In this document: positions 28,001 through 37,046 of the stretch, one piece after another
Numbering within the stretch: the stretch's first letter is position 1
Layout of the letters: every line of letters starts with the position of its first letter
From: Phormidium sp. OSCR
GTDB taxonomy: Bacteria > Cyanobacteriota > Cyanobacteriia > Cyanobacteriales > Geitlerinemataceae
Assembly (NCBI GenBank): GCA_001314905.1
Contig: LJZT01000028.1
Span: forward strand, 1 to 44,354
DNA: 44,354 bases
Reading direction: 5' to 3'
The notes under the pieces: generated by a model
Databases searched by the model: none
Told to the model about the DNA's origin: nothing
What the model saw: the letters and a program-made list of their open reading frames with translations, nothing else
Made by a program: the position numbers and the translations under genes

Positions 28001-29167
28001 TTCCACATTATCTATTACCAGCAAACAACGATATTTCCTGAAGTATTCTATTAACCCTTCAATTTGACTATCCAATGTATCAGGCAAATCATTTTTTTGC
28101 TGATTAGAAAGAAAGTTCAAAGCCCTTGCTATGAATTCTTTAAATGGTAAACCTGCCTTCAAAGTTACATAAATAACATAAGTAAATTCTGATTCAATGT
28201 TTTTGGACAGTGTTCTTGACAACTCGCTTTTTCCAATTCCAGCTTTACCGAGGCTCATTTGCGAAAGCGCAGACTTTCCAACACCTCCCATACCTAAGAT
28301 AGCTATCAACTTACATCTATCCTTCAAAATCCAATCTTCTAAAGATTGGAGTTCTTTTTCCCTCCCGACAAAATAAGTGGACATATCATCGGATTCAAAA
28401 TTTATATCGAGTACCTTTGTTTTTGTAAGCCTTTCCTGCTCTTCAAGTTCAGGTTGACGTGGAGCAAGTGTTGCACCTGTTGTCTTATTTTGAATACGCA
28501 GAAGTTGAGGCTGTAAGTTGATGTCTTGCTCTCGTAATAAGCGATTCCACTCATCGTCGTTATACACATCACAAAGTGGAACCGCTTCCAATGAGGCAGA
28601 ACGCTCTGGATTCTGATGTTGCCTTAGTACTGCGACTATCAAACCATCGCAGACAATAGCTGCACCTGAATTTCCTTCCCAATCAGAACCTGAATCTAGA
28701 GAACCTTCCGGTCTTCGTAAGGCTTCTAAGACTAATAATTCATCAGGTGATGTATCGGCTAAATATATAATACCTTCGACCTGTCGCCCCCCCGCGGCTA
28801 CCCCGTCTTCCCGTCGCGTTCTTCCCCATTTTGGATAACCATACATTTGAAAACTAAGCTTTTCGCCAACTTCGACTTTCGGTAACAAACCAAATGCAGC
28901 AGATTCAAAAGGCTGAATCCTTTCAGGCAGTTGAATTAAAGCAATATCCGCCCGTAAAGATTTCCATCGTACTGTAGCTTCTACTTCTCCAAAACTTCGT
29001 TTTGCCCTGACACGGCAAACAGAATTAACTTCATCCAAAATATGAGAAACAGTCAAAACTAGCCTGCCTCCTATTCGGTAACCAGAACCATACTTCGGGT
29101 GAATGACCTCTAATGCTCGACTCGGTTCAAAACGTCTAATCATAAAAATTCTATTTTCTTGCTGCAT
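25073..29167 (-). CDS. Trypsin-like protease / NB-ARC STAND NTPase / WD40 sensor protein
   Basis: The 1364-residue protein has three parts. Residues 1-200 form a trypsin-like serine protease with a visible triad: His42 (VLTVSHIL), Asp74 (ADIALIQL) and Ser167 (WEGNSGAA). An NB-ARC-type STAND NTPase follows from about 265 (YFVGREKELQSLE), with Walker A GMGGVGKS (292-299), a second GKAGIGKS (307-314) and Walker B CLLVIDNVE (381-389). After a helical region comes a C-terminal array of 14 WD40 blades (about 770-1330), enough for two seven-bladed propellers, and a tail (GLTLSQKEMLITLGA) common in cyanobacterial proteins of this type. By family knowledge this is an effector-switch-sensor design in which ligand binding should activate the protease. 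The trypco2 gene lies 14 bp upstream. Confidence 0.88.
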   Translation of the reverse strand: MQQENRIFMIRRFEPSRALEVIHPKYGSGYRIGGRLVLTVSHILDEVNSVCRVRAKRSFGEVEATVRWKSLRADIALIQLPERIQPFESAAFGLLPKVEVGEKLSFQMYGYPKWGRTRREDGVAAGGRQVEGIIYLADTSPDELLVLEALRRPEGSLDSGSDWEGNSGAAIVCDGLIVAVLRQHQNPERSASLEAVPLCDVYNDDEWNRLLREQDINLQPQLLRIQNKTTGATLAPRQPELEEQERLTKTKVLDINFESDDMSTYFVGREKELQSLEDWILKDRCKLIAILGMGGVGKSALSQMSLGKAGIGKSELSRTLSKNIESEFTYVIYVTLKAGLPFKEFIARALNFLSNQQKNDLPDTLDSQIEGLIEYFRKYRCLLVIDNVETILKGLGNYAPGCAGYGKLFEQVGRQQHQSCLLLNSRENPTTIYELEGVKRPVRSLYLEGLDCPSVKLFFASIADNFIGSDSDWNKLVDFYAGNPLALNIVAKVIRSRYQGDISRFLREGEKIYPDIQSLLDWTFERLSEPELKIIYWLSINGESVPANSLAEDMLQSLPACDIEGLIQNTLDVRSLPVERSSGKHPVQYSLQPVLVEYTLNRLIKEIVEEIKSDKIDSLNKFCIVKATDKDYIKADQTRRIVLPISEQISLQEVDSKLSQIRSVVMSDNNGYAAGNLLNILLKHHPEIRGYDFSGLRVRQADLSNRYVKYTNFSDCDLSQSIFRESFSTIISIDFRNDYAIAGTASGQVHLWSFEDGKEECIRNYKAHADWVWALSFSPCGNYFASGGGDKQVKLWNVDSGDWIRVNVGHSGRVRSVVFSPDGKYLATGGEDRDIKLWNTHTSELEKVFRGHRTWANALAFSPDGSVLACGSQGTNVRFWNVSTAQQLHFFTDYPKPINRVKFSPNGKLFAICGDFSEVWLLDTGNWQCVKKLGTKSYKGRIRDISFNPDGQFILGCCADGVIRGWDINTGELYSLKDFSRNNKKPLRSIAFNSKLENQQILCGGEDQTLQMWDFSSLTCLKTIYGYTNPIWAVTFSPNNSLLVSGDEDHALRIWNFEQDSRGTEKIESDLLGTHENLVRVLSFSYNGSLLASGSYDGTVKIWDISSKKLINMKKQDENRDRVIGVAFHPTDPILAISYYYGEKVNIWDYETNELVHRLHLSNPNGEPTRARDVSFSPDGYILAISSEEHYIRLWNLQENRYLNHLDGHMDAVWSVSFNRDDGTLASCDGSGGIRIWNIKTGECRVLSSHSLRVRTIAFSPDNSYLVSGSDDKTLKIWDVKSGECIATLVGHDSWIWSASFSHDGLMVASGGDDQTIRIWDFSTGECLMLLKPERPYEGIYIKNAKGLTLSQKEMLITLGAVQD

Positions 29168-29181
29168 TATGGAGATCGTAG

Positions 29182-29490
29182 CTACATTGGGGTCTCGTTA
29201 CTTCCCGTCAACACGGGCCTACCATCGTACCTAAGAGGTTTGAGAGGAACGATGACTTTATGAATAGATTTATCCTTTATGTCAAAACTTCCACCTAGCT
29301 CAACCACCCAAAACTTAATTCCGCCTTTGGCATTTGTATTCCGTTCTACTGCGACATGAAACTCAACAGTTACCTCACCAACTTCAAAGCGAAGCTTTTC
29401 ATCCTCTGAAGCAATAATAGATGCTATCAATTCTTGTCGTAGTGCTGCGATTGTTTCCCTTAAGCCAATTCTTTCTATATCACGAGTCAT
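29182..29490 (-). CDS. Trypco2 (trypsin-co-occurring domain 2) protein
   Basis: The 102-residue protein reads IGLRETIAALRQELIAS, LRFEVGEVTVEFHVAVER, IKFWVVELGG and HKVIVPLKPL. This helix-then-beta-sandwich pattern is the Trypco2 domain, a small domain known from genomic studies to sit beside trypsin-containing conflict systems. It lies 14 bp before the trypsin-NB-ARC-WD40 gene on the same strand, so the two are almost certainly one operon. Its exact role (adaptor, substrate or inhibitor of the protease) is not established. GAGAAGG precedes the ATG. Confidence 0.85.
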   Translation of the reverse strand: MTRDIERIGLRETIAALRQELIASIIASEDEKLRFEVGEVTVEFHVAVERNTNAKGGIKFWVVELGGSFDIKDKSIHKVIVPLKPLRYDGRPVLTGSNETPM

Positions 29491-29826
29491 ACCAAATTAC
29501 CTTCTCTTAATTATCAGCAATCCATTAAACAAGATATCGCATTGTATGTAAGCAAAGGTATGAAATTATTTCGGGGCAGGAGCAAAAGGCTAAAGCCTAA
29601 ATTCCCTTATTTGATAAATTTGATCAAGGGTCTTCAGAATCGTCCGAAATCTCCATCGTCCTGGCATCCAAGATGTAACACCCCTAATAGCTCCGTTATA
29701 TAGCAACTTTTTGTTCACGTCAAGTCTACAGCTAATATCCCAGCAATTCTCATTTTGACCCGCATCCTGTCGAAGATGGTCGAAGATGCCCAGTCTTGAA
29801 CGAAGGAATGGGGCTTTCAAGAATCA

Positions 29827-29848
29827 CTATTGAGACGATTCTCAATAG
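29827..29848. promoter_or_regulatory. Perfect 9-bp dyad in the gap upstream of trypco2
   Basis: CTATTGAGA (29827-29835) and TCTCAATAG (29840-29848) form a perfect inverted repeat around CGAT. It stands about 340 bp upstream of the trypco2 start in a 448-bp gap (29491-29938) in which I recognise no gene; it could be an operator or a small hairpin. Confidence 0.35.
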
Positions 29849-29938
29849 GCTAGGACAAAATTTCCATAATGAGAATTGCTGGTTAACATCTCGGGCAAAG
29901 ACTCTGAAACTCTCTGTGACATCAGATAAACTGGAACC

Positions 29939-30109
29939 ATGACCCAGCCCCTACAGCTTCAATCCACCCCTTACCCCGACTCTCCCACCGGGGTAAGGGT
30001 TCCCTGCACCATTGACGAAGCCATCGCCGAACTTGACCGATTGCTGCCCCCAGTCCTAAAAGCAGCCTTCATTCGAGGTAGTATCATCATAATTGATAGG
30101 CAGCGGTAG
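29939..30109 (+). pseudogene. Truncated small gene whose end is supplied by a MITE
   Basis: A 56-codon frame starts MTQPLQLQSTPYPDSPTGVR and continues CTIDEAIAELDRLLPPVLKAAF, a helical stretch resembling small cyanobacterial hypothetical proteins. From about codon 44 it runs into the duplicated flank and then the MITE copy A, and its TAG stop (30107-30109) is inside the MITE end. The natural C-terminus seems lost. Family unknown. Confidence 0.45.
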
Positions 30110-30310
30110 GGTGTGTTCCGGCTTGGTTCAATCCTGAGATTTTTGCAACAAGATTAAGCTAGCTGGAACGCACCGATTCGGGAACGAGATGATAAATACC
30201 GGAATATATTGATGATGAATCCTTGCCAGATTATCAAACCGGTGCGTTGCGGCAGCTTCTAGATTATTGTCTTAATTCTACATGGGTTTAAGCCGCAACA
30301 CACCCTACCG
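30104..30310. mobile_element. MITE copy A, 207 bp
   Basis: The ends CGGTAGGGTGTGTTCCGGCT and, on the other strand, CGGTAGGGTGTGTTGCGGCT form terminal inverted repeats of about 21 bp with one mismatch. An inner inverted repeat (AACGCACCG / CGGTGCGTT) allows a cruciform. There is no reading frame for a transposase. Elements with GGTAGGGTGTGTT ends are frequent in cyanobacteria. Copy B is at 30682. Confidence 0.85.
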
Positions 30311-30371
30311 TGACTCATGAATAATGGACGAATTGACAAAGATAATCCGAGGGTTTATGAGGGCGTTCTTC

Positions 30372-30665
30372 CTAACTCTCGAAATGCAAACTTTCAAGAT
30401 GACTAGAACTATCTTCATCAGCGACAGAAGTTCCATGCTGCCACAGTTCGTATTCACTAATGTCGATATCCTCATTCCAAACTAGCGCATATCCTCCAGG
30501 TTCGACCTGAAAGTTCCTAAAAAACGCGGGATTGTTTAAGAGAGCAAACATGGGATTATCTAACAATTTAGAGACATCATATTTCCGTATCTCTCCATTG
30601 TCAAATTCAACCAAAAGTTTATAATCTTCAATTACTTTGGCGGCATTAATTCGAGGTGGTATCAT
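30372..30665 (-). CDS. DUF2442 domain protein
   Basis: The 97-residue protein reads INAAKVIEDYKLLVEFDNGE, then IRKYDVSKLLDNPMFALL and the later GGYALVWNEDIDISEYELW. This is the DUF2442 pattern, a small beta-rich domain often found in toxin-antitoxin-like pairs, commonly next to DUF4160. No DUF4160 gene is adjacent here; instead a MITE starts 16 bases upstream of the ATG, so its normal promoter or partner may have been displaced. Confidence 0.8.
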   Translation of the reverse strand: MIPPRINAAKVIEDYKLLVEFDNGEIRKYDVSKLLDNPMFALLNNPAFFRNFQVEPGGYALVWNEDIDISEYELWQHGTSVADEDSSSHLESLHFES

Positions 30666-30681
30666 AACGATTGATAGGCAG

Positions 30682-30888
30682 CGGTAGGATGTGTTCTGGC
30701 TTCGTTCAATTCTTGGATTTTAGCAACAAGATTAAGCTAGCCGGAACGCACCGATTCGGGAACGAGATGATAAATACCGGAATATATTGATGATGAATCC
30801 TTGCCAGATTATCAAACCGGTGCGTTGCGGCAGCTTGTAGATTGTCGTCTTGATTCTACATGGGTTTGAGCCGCAACACACCCTACCG
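30682..30888. mobile_element. MITE copy B, 207 bp
   Basis: It has the same length, ends and inner inverted repeat as copy A, in the same orientation, 578 bp away. About 30 bases of left flank are also shared (TTCGAGGT...GTATCAT...TTGATAGGCAG), so the repeated unit is about 241 bp (30070-30310 and 30648-30888). Confidence 0.85.
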
Positions 30889-30996
30889 TGTCTAAAACCA
30901 TCATTGTTCAGCATCCCACGAGATGTCGATAGGTAAAATTAGGTCATTCTCAAACAAGATACTATCTTTCAACGGATTAATCGAACTCGATCGCTC

Positions 30997-31110
30997 CTAA
31001 GATTCTACCTCAACTCTTGACTGTTTCAATGCCCAAATAATACAAGACAAGATTTCAATCTGGGACTCATCAATCAAGTCAATTTCTCGTTTTAACTGTT
31101 CACGATCCAT
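30997..31110 (-). CDS. 37-residue small protein, antitoxin-like helix
   Basis: The product starts MDREQLKREIDLIDESQIEI and ends WALKQSRVEVES. Short proteins with this pattern, a single amphipathic helix beginning with a charged dipeptide and QLK.E.D, occur in cyanobacteria beside small toxin or hypothetical genes. Its ATG overlaps the stop region of the frame upstream by 11 bases, which suggests coupled translation. Confidence 0.45.
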   Translation of the reverse strand: MDREQLKREIDLIDESQIEILSCIIWALKQSRVEVES

Positions 31111-31219
31111 CACAACGGCCCTCAATGACGGTCAATTCAACAAAACTAGGCGAGTTCGCTTCACCAATAGCCACTCGGATGACGGCTTCACAATTCTGAT
31201 TCAAAAAACCGCGCATCAT
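31100..31219 (-). pseudogene. Truncated aspartic-protease-like small gene
   Basis: The frame starts MMRGFLNQNCEAVIRVAIGE and stops after 39 codons. The opening resembles the N-terminus of small retropepsin-like (clan AA) proteins of cyanobacteria, which usually continue into an Asp-Thr-Gly active site. Here the sequence leaves the pattern at about residue 34 and no DTG is present, so an intact protease is not encoded. It follows the 88-residue gene upstream, which commonly precedes such proteases. Confidence 0.45.
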
Positions 31220-31224
31220 CAGGA

Positions 31225-31491
31225 TCATTTCAAGCTTCGGGAACCAAAGCGATACAGAAACCGATCGCCGATTCTGATCACCCACGGTTGAGCATTAGGG
31301 TAGCGTTCATAAAGTCGATTCGTTGCCACTATCGGGGTATCATCCACCTCAAATGCACCGGTTTCAATGTCAATCGCCACCACCTTACCCCAGTTTACCA
31401 TCTCAATGCGAGGACGGATGTGAGCCTCATATAACACATTCCCCCGTCGAGCAAACTCCTCCTTGCTATAGCGAGGTTGTCGAACGTTCAC
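31225..31491 (-). CDS. Small conserved hypothetical protein (upstream partner of an aspartic-protease-like gene)
   Basis: The 88-residue protein reads RQPRYSKEEFARRGNVLYE, VNWGKVVAIDIETGAFEVDD and PWVIRIGDRFLYRFG. I recognise this as a recurrent cyanobacterial small protein that often stands before the retropepsin-like gene; here that gene is truncated. The domain looks beta-rich. Function unknown, possibly a toxin-antitoxin-like pair. Confidence 0.7.
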   Translation of the reverse strand: MNVRQPRYSKEEFARRGNVLYEAHIRPRIEMVNWGKVVAIDIETGAFEVDDTPIVATNRLYERYPNAQPWVIRIGDRFLYRFGSRSLK

Positions 31492-31521
31492 TGCAATGAC
31501 CTCATGGTGACGCTTACGGCT

Positions 31522-31740
31522 TCATTCTAACCTGGGTTCTACCCTGTCACACGGACGGGCGATCGCCGCCAGCTTCCGCAACTCCTCAACCGTAGAAATC
31601 ACATGATCCGCCACCCGATCAATCTCCTCTAATATGGAAGAAAAAGCCGGATCGATGAATTGATAGGGGCGCTCCCATAATTTTGACGGTATCCTGGTAG
31701 AAGGGTGGAGCTTTCACCCAAACTTTTGTAGAGTCCCGCA
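31522..31740 (-). pseudogene. Chimeric remnant ending in a copy of the cysteine desulfurase C-terminus
   Basis: On the reverse strand the frame reads WERPYQFIDPAF and then LEEIDRVADHVISTVEELRK to a TGA at 31522-31524. The second part is a near copy of the C-terminus of the cysteine desulfurase encoded at 33872-35065 (LEEINRVADHVISTVEALRK). At the DNA level 31559-31632 matches 33894-33967 at 68 of 74 positions, including 34 identical bases in a row. The first part is not from that enzyme; an adjacent frame reads WVKAPPFYQDTVK, so it is probably another gene's end with a frameshift. Confidence 0.6.
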
Positions 31741-31755
31741 GGCGACCTCTTCCGG

Positions 31756-31786
31756 TTACAATGTGTGATACGAGAAGGGTTATAAT
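31756..31786 (+). promoter_or_regulatory. Candidate promoter of the AAA/DUF4435 pair
   Basis: TTACAA (31756-31761) and a perfect TATAAT (31781-31786) are 19 bp apart, about 150 bases before the ATG of the ATPase gene. The spacer is long for a standard promoter, so this is tentative. Confidence 0.35.
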
Positions 31787-31938
31787 CTCAGAAATTCCGA
31801 TCTAACATTAGTAGGTCGTCAAGATTAAGTGTAAAATACAAAAGGCTGTCAACCCCTCTGAATAGGAAATGTAGGATTTCAGGCTTGGCGTTTATTTGTG
31901 AGCGCTTAACTTGCACACACCAACAAAAATCAAATGAC

Positions 31939-33048
31939 ATGAAAGTAGAGTCAATTAAAATTCAAAATTTCAGACGATTTCAAGATCTAGAAATTTCATT
32001 CAAGAATAACATCCTTGATGAGGTGAGCGATCGCTATCTGATCCTCGGCGATAACGGAACGGGTAAAACGACACTCTTACAGGCGATCGCGCTCCCTTTA
32101 GCATTGGCGACGGGTCAGATTCGAGATGTCGCAGATTTTAACTGGATCGGTTTTCTGCCTGATCGCCATTTCAGGTGGGGAGATCCCAAGATTGAGATGC
32201 AAATTTTATTTGAGGAGGAAGAATTAAAAACAACCTCTGAACTGGCAAAAAAATGGTACGACGCTCAACCGGATGAATTCAAAGAGATGCGCGAGTTTGT
32301 CGAACCCGGAGATAGCCGAAAAGTTCGCCTGCTCTTAAACGGTGATTTTTGGAAAGCGGGAGATACTCCGGCAGAACAAGCCCAATTTAGAGGAAGATAT
32401 TATGCTCAATGGTTTATCAACAGGAGAGAGCAATCTGTCCGACATTATTTTTCCAAACTTCCCGGTGTCTTTTGGTTTGACCAGTTCAGACATTTAGGTT
32501 CCCATTCTAACCCAGACAGTAGCAGAGATAAGCTCAACGAAAGTAGTAGTCAAGTATCCTTTGATGTCGGAGTCGGCCGTCTCCGGCAATACCTGATTGA
32601 TTGGCACAGAAATCAAGAATCCGGAATTGGCGATGATTCAACCAGTTACTTGTTGCAAATAGAAAGACTTTATAAAAAAGTTTTTCCCGATCGCTCATTT
32701 GCCGGGTTAGAAAAATGTCCAAGTCAAGATGATCCGACCGGAGAAGAAACTTATTTTCTGCTGAATGATGGACATCGAACCTATGATGTTGAAGAAATGT
32801 CGGCTGGAGAACAATCGGTTTTTCCTTTGCTGTATGAATTTGTCAGGCAACAAATTGCTTATTCCGTTGTCTTGATCGATGAAATAGACTTGAACTTACA
32901 TCCTCCAGCCGCTCAATATTTTGTCTCTCAACTGATGAAAATTGAACCGACCTGCCAATTTATTATTACCACTCACTCTGATTCAGTTAGCAATGTTGTT
33001 GGAGAAAGTGAAACCTACCGTTTACCGGGAGGATCACTATGTCTGTAA
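31939..33048 (+). CDS. AAA/ABC-type ATPase of a two-gene defence-like module (AriA-like)
   Basis: The 369-residue protein is a RecF/SMC-like ATPase: it starts MKVESIKIQNFRRFQDLEIS, Walker A GDNGTGKT is at 37-44, the ABC signature MSAGEQS at about 287-293, and Walker B VVLIDEID with Asp314-Glu315, then an H-loop in TTHSDSV. It lacks the nuclease domain that OLD-type proteins carry; that function seems to be in the overlapping next gene. ATPase plus DUF4435 is the arrangement of the PARIS defence system (AriA/AriB), where the ATPase senses phage anti-restriction proteins. The in-frame ATG at 31885 is rejected because MKVESIKIQNFR is the usual family start. Confidence 0.8.
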   Translation: MKVESIKIQNFRRFQDLEISFKNNILDEVSDRYLILGDNGTGKTTLLQAIALPLALATGQIRDVADFNWIGFLPDRHFRWGDPKIEMQILFEEEELKTTSELAKKWYDAQPDEFKEMREFVEPGDSRKVRLLLNGDFWKAGDTPAEQAQFRGRYYAQWFINRREQSVRHYFSKLPGVFWFDQFRHLGSHSNPDSSRDKLNESSSQVSFDVGVGRLRQYLIDWHRNQESGIGDDSTSYLLQIERLYKKVFPDRSFAGLEKCPSQDDPTGEETYFLLNDGHRTYDVEEMSAGEQSVFPLLYEFVRQQIAYSVVLIDEIDLNLHPPAAQYFVSQLMKIEPTCQFIITTHSDSVSNVVGESETYRLPGGSLCL

Positions 33049-33871
33049 CGAATCTCTACTGCGAAGGAAATTCTCAAAGCATTGATATTCGAGTCATTCG
33101 TGCGTTATTACCACAAGGTGTTTTAATTCACCCTCTCGGTGGAAAAACGTCAAGCTTTGTCAGTAGTATTATCGCCGATCGTCGCAGACGTCCCAATTTA
33201 GCTTGTCTGGTGGATCATGATTTTGATTGCCGAGACTGGCAAATAAAAAATCAACCTCTTAGATTTGAATATGATAGTAGATGGGTCGGTTGGGCATGGG
33301 AAAGAAAAGAAATTGAAAACTATTTAATCGATCCGGTCGTTGTCCGAAATGCCTTGGGAAAGAAAGCACCCGATCGCGATAAGTATCAGAATGCTTTAAA
33401 GGAAGCGGCGACAGAAATTGCTACATATTCCGCCGCAAGAACGGCTTTGGCTTGCGAAAACTTCAAAAATTATTGGGGCGATGAAGTCCGAGAAGGACAT
33501 CTATTTCCACCCAAGCGTGGTAGAAATTACTGCCAGGTAAGAATAGCCGAAATCGTCAGAGAATATCGGGGCAACAGAATTGTATCCGAAGAAGATGTTC
33601 AAGAGAAATTCAGGACTTTACTTCCTGAATTTCGGGACGGATCGCGTTTTCAAAATTATCTCCATTATTTTGCAGGGAAGGATTTACTCTACGTTATGAG
33701 AAACGCACTCCGCAATTTTGGATTTGAAGATACTTCAAATAACTATCACCCCGAGGAAGTATTCATCGAAAGAGTTGTAACTCGAATTGAAAGCACAGAG
33801 GGGGTCTGGGAGTGGTTGCCAGAATGGACAGTTCTCCGTCAGTTGATTGAGGAGACTGATTTTTCAGAAAG

Positions 33872-33875
<4 letters not shown>
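33039..33875 (+). CDS. DUF4435 (TOPRIM-like) effector partner (AriB-like)
   Basis: The 278-residue protein begins NLYCEGNSQSIDIRVIRALL and has CLVDHDFDC, giving the acids Glu9, Asp59, Asp61 and Asp63 expected of a TOPRIM-type metal site. ERKEIENYLIDP (about residues 88-99) is typical of DUF4435 proteins. In PARIS the partner (AriB) is a nuclease released by the ATPase on infection and cuts a host tRNA; this is known for studied systems, and the match here is at family and architecture level only. The start overlaps the ATPase gene by ten bases, so the pair is translationally coupled. Its end overlaps the convergent cysteine desulfurase gene by four bases. Confidence 0.8.
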
Positions 33876-36180
<2,305 letters not shown>

Positions 36181-36222
36181 TTCTGCCAACTGCGATCGCC
36201 CTCTCGGGAAGGCTTTAAGGCG

Positions 36223-36723
36223 ATGAACACAGAAGAACTGATTGCATTGATTGACACCGCCTTTGAGGGAGTTCCTCAGCCCCAGGACTTGACATTGCAC
36301 GTGGCCGAGGCTCACGATGATTACGACTACGGCAACGATGAGGAGTATCGCCGCCTGGATTATCGGGGCCGTTGGCAAGATGTACCCAACGAGCATATCA
36401 AAGCCTGCCAGTCCGCCTTAAGTTACTTGGACAAGGTAGGGATGAGATTTTATTTGCCGGCTTTCATGGTTTGGTATTTGCGATATTTCAGGACTGAGGA
36501 AGTTTGGTCGGACAATACCTTATATTCTCTGGGTACTTATGGCCAAAATCCCGGTTTAGCGGAGTATCAGAAGCAACGATTTTCATTATTTACCCCACAG
36601 CAAATGAGGGCTTGTGCCCAATTTGTCAAGTTCTGTGCCAAGGATACAACAGGGTTTAGCGACGATTATTTTGCTCAAACCATCTATGATGGCTATTGGT
36701 CTCAGTTTGATACTCCTGAATAG
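36223..36723 (+). CDS. DUF6714 family protein
   Basis: The 166-residue soluble protein reads LIDTAFEGVPQPQDLTLHVA, acidic YDYGNDEEYRRLDYRG, then VGMRFYLPAFMVWYLRYF and a second half with the pattern FSLFTPQQMRACAQFVKFCA. This is the DUF6714 style, a family of unknown function often found as a stand-alone or an immunity-like small protein. It sits between tocopherol cyclase and the convergent UPF0175 gene, 14 bases before the latter's stop. Confidence 0.72.
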   Translation: MNTEELIALIDTAFEGVPQPQDLTLHVAEAHDDYDYGNDEEYRRLDYRGRWQDVPNEHIKACQSALSYLDKVGMRFYLPAFMVWYLRYFRTEEVWSDNTLYSLGTYGQNPGLAEYQKQRFSLFTPQQMRACAQFVKFCAKDTTGFSDDYFAQTIYDGYWSQFDTPE

Positions 36724-36737
36724 GAAGTGGCGATGTA

Positions 36738-36986
36738 TTACTGATGACGAGCATAGTCCAAATCTTCTGCCATTTCCGTCTCTGAGTAATGTCTCAGAAG
36801 CTTCCGATCGCCCAACAGTTGACTAAACTGATAGAAGTCTTGCTTTGCAAGTTCACAGGCCTTGCCAGAAGACAGAATTTCCTGCTCATAAAGCGTTAGT
36901 GCGAGTTCCTTGAGAAGTTCGGCTTCCCGGCGGGGTTCGGGAAGTCGCATCGCTTGAACCACAGAGTCGGGAATGGAGAGTTGCAT
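36738..36986 (-). CDS. UPF0175 family protein (antitoxin-like)
   Basis: The product (82 residues from the ATG at 36986) starts MQLSIPDSVVQAMRLPEPRR, continues LLKELALTLYEQEILSSGKA and has the helix-turn-helix region CELAKQDFYQFSQLLGDRKL. These are the landmarks of the UPF0175 family, small DNA-binding proteins usually grouped with antitoxins. No toxin partner of the common PIN/DUF3368 type is adjacent. An upstream in-frame ATG at 37040 would add 18 residues unlike the family and is rejected. Confidence 0.82.
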   Translation of the reverse strand: MQLSIPDSVVQAMRLPEPRREAELLKELALTLYEQEILSSGKACELAKQDFYQFSQLLGDRKLLRHYSETEMAEDLDYARHQ

Positions 36987-37046
36987 CGCAATTTGGGAAC
37001 TGATAAATATCCACTCACCCGTAGTATAGCAAGCCAGCATGGGGTG

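Noticed and set aside
29590-29820. 76-residue reverse frame upstream of trypco2
   Set aside because: No family resemblance, no ribosome site, and mixed composition; treated as non-coding.
31885-31938. Earlier start for the AAA ATPase
   Set aside because: The added 18 residues are not like the family; MKVESIKIQNFR at 31939 is the typical beginning.
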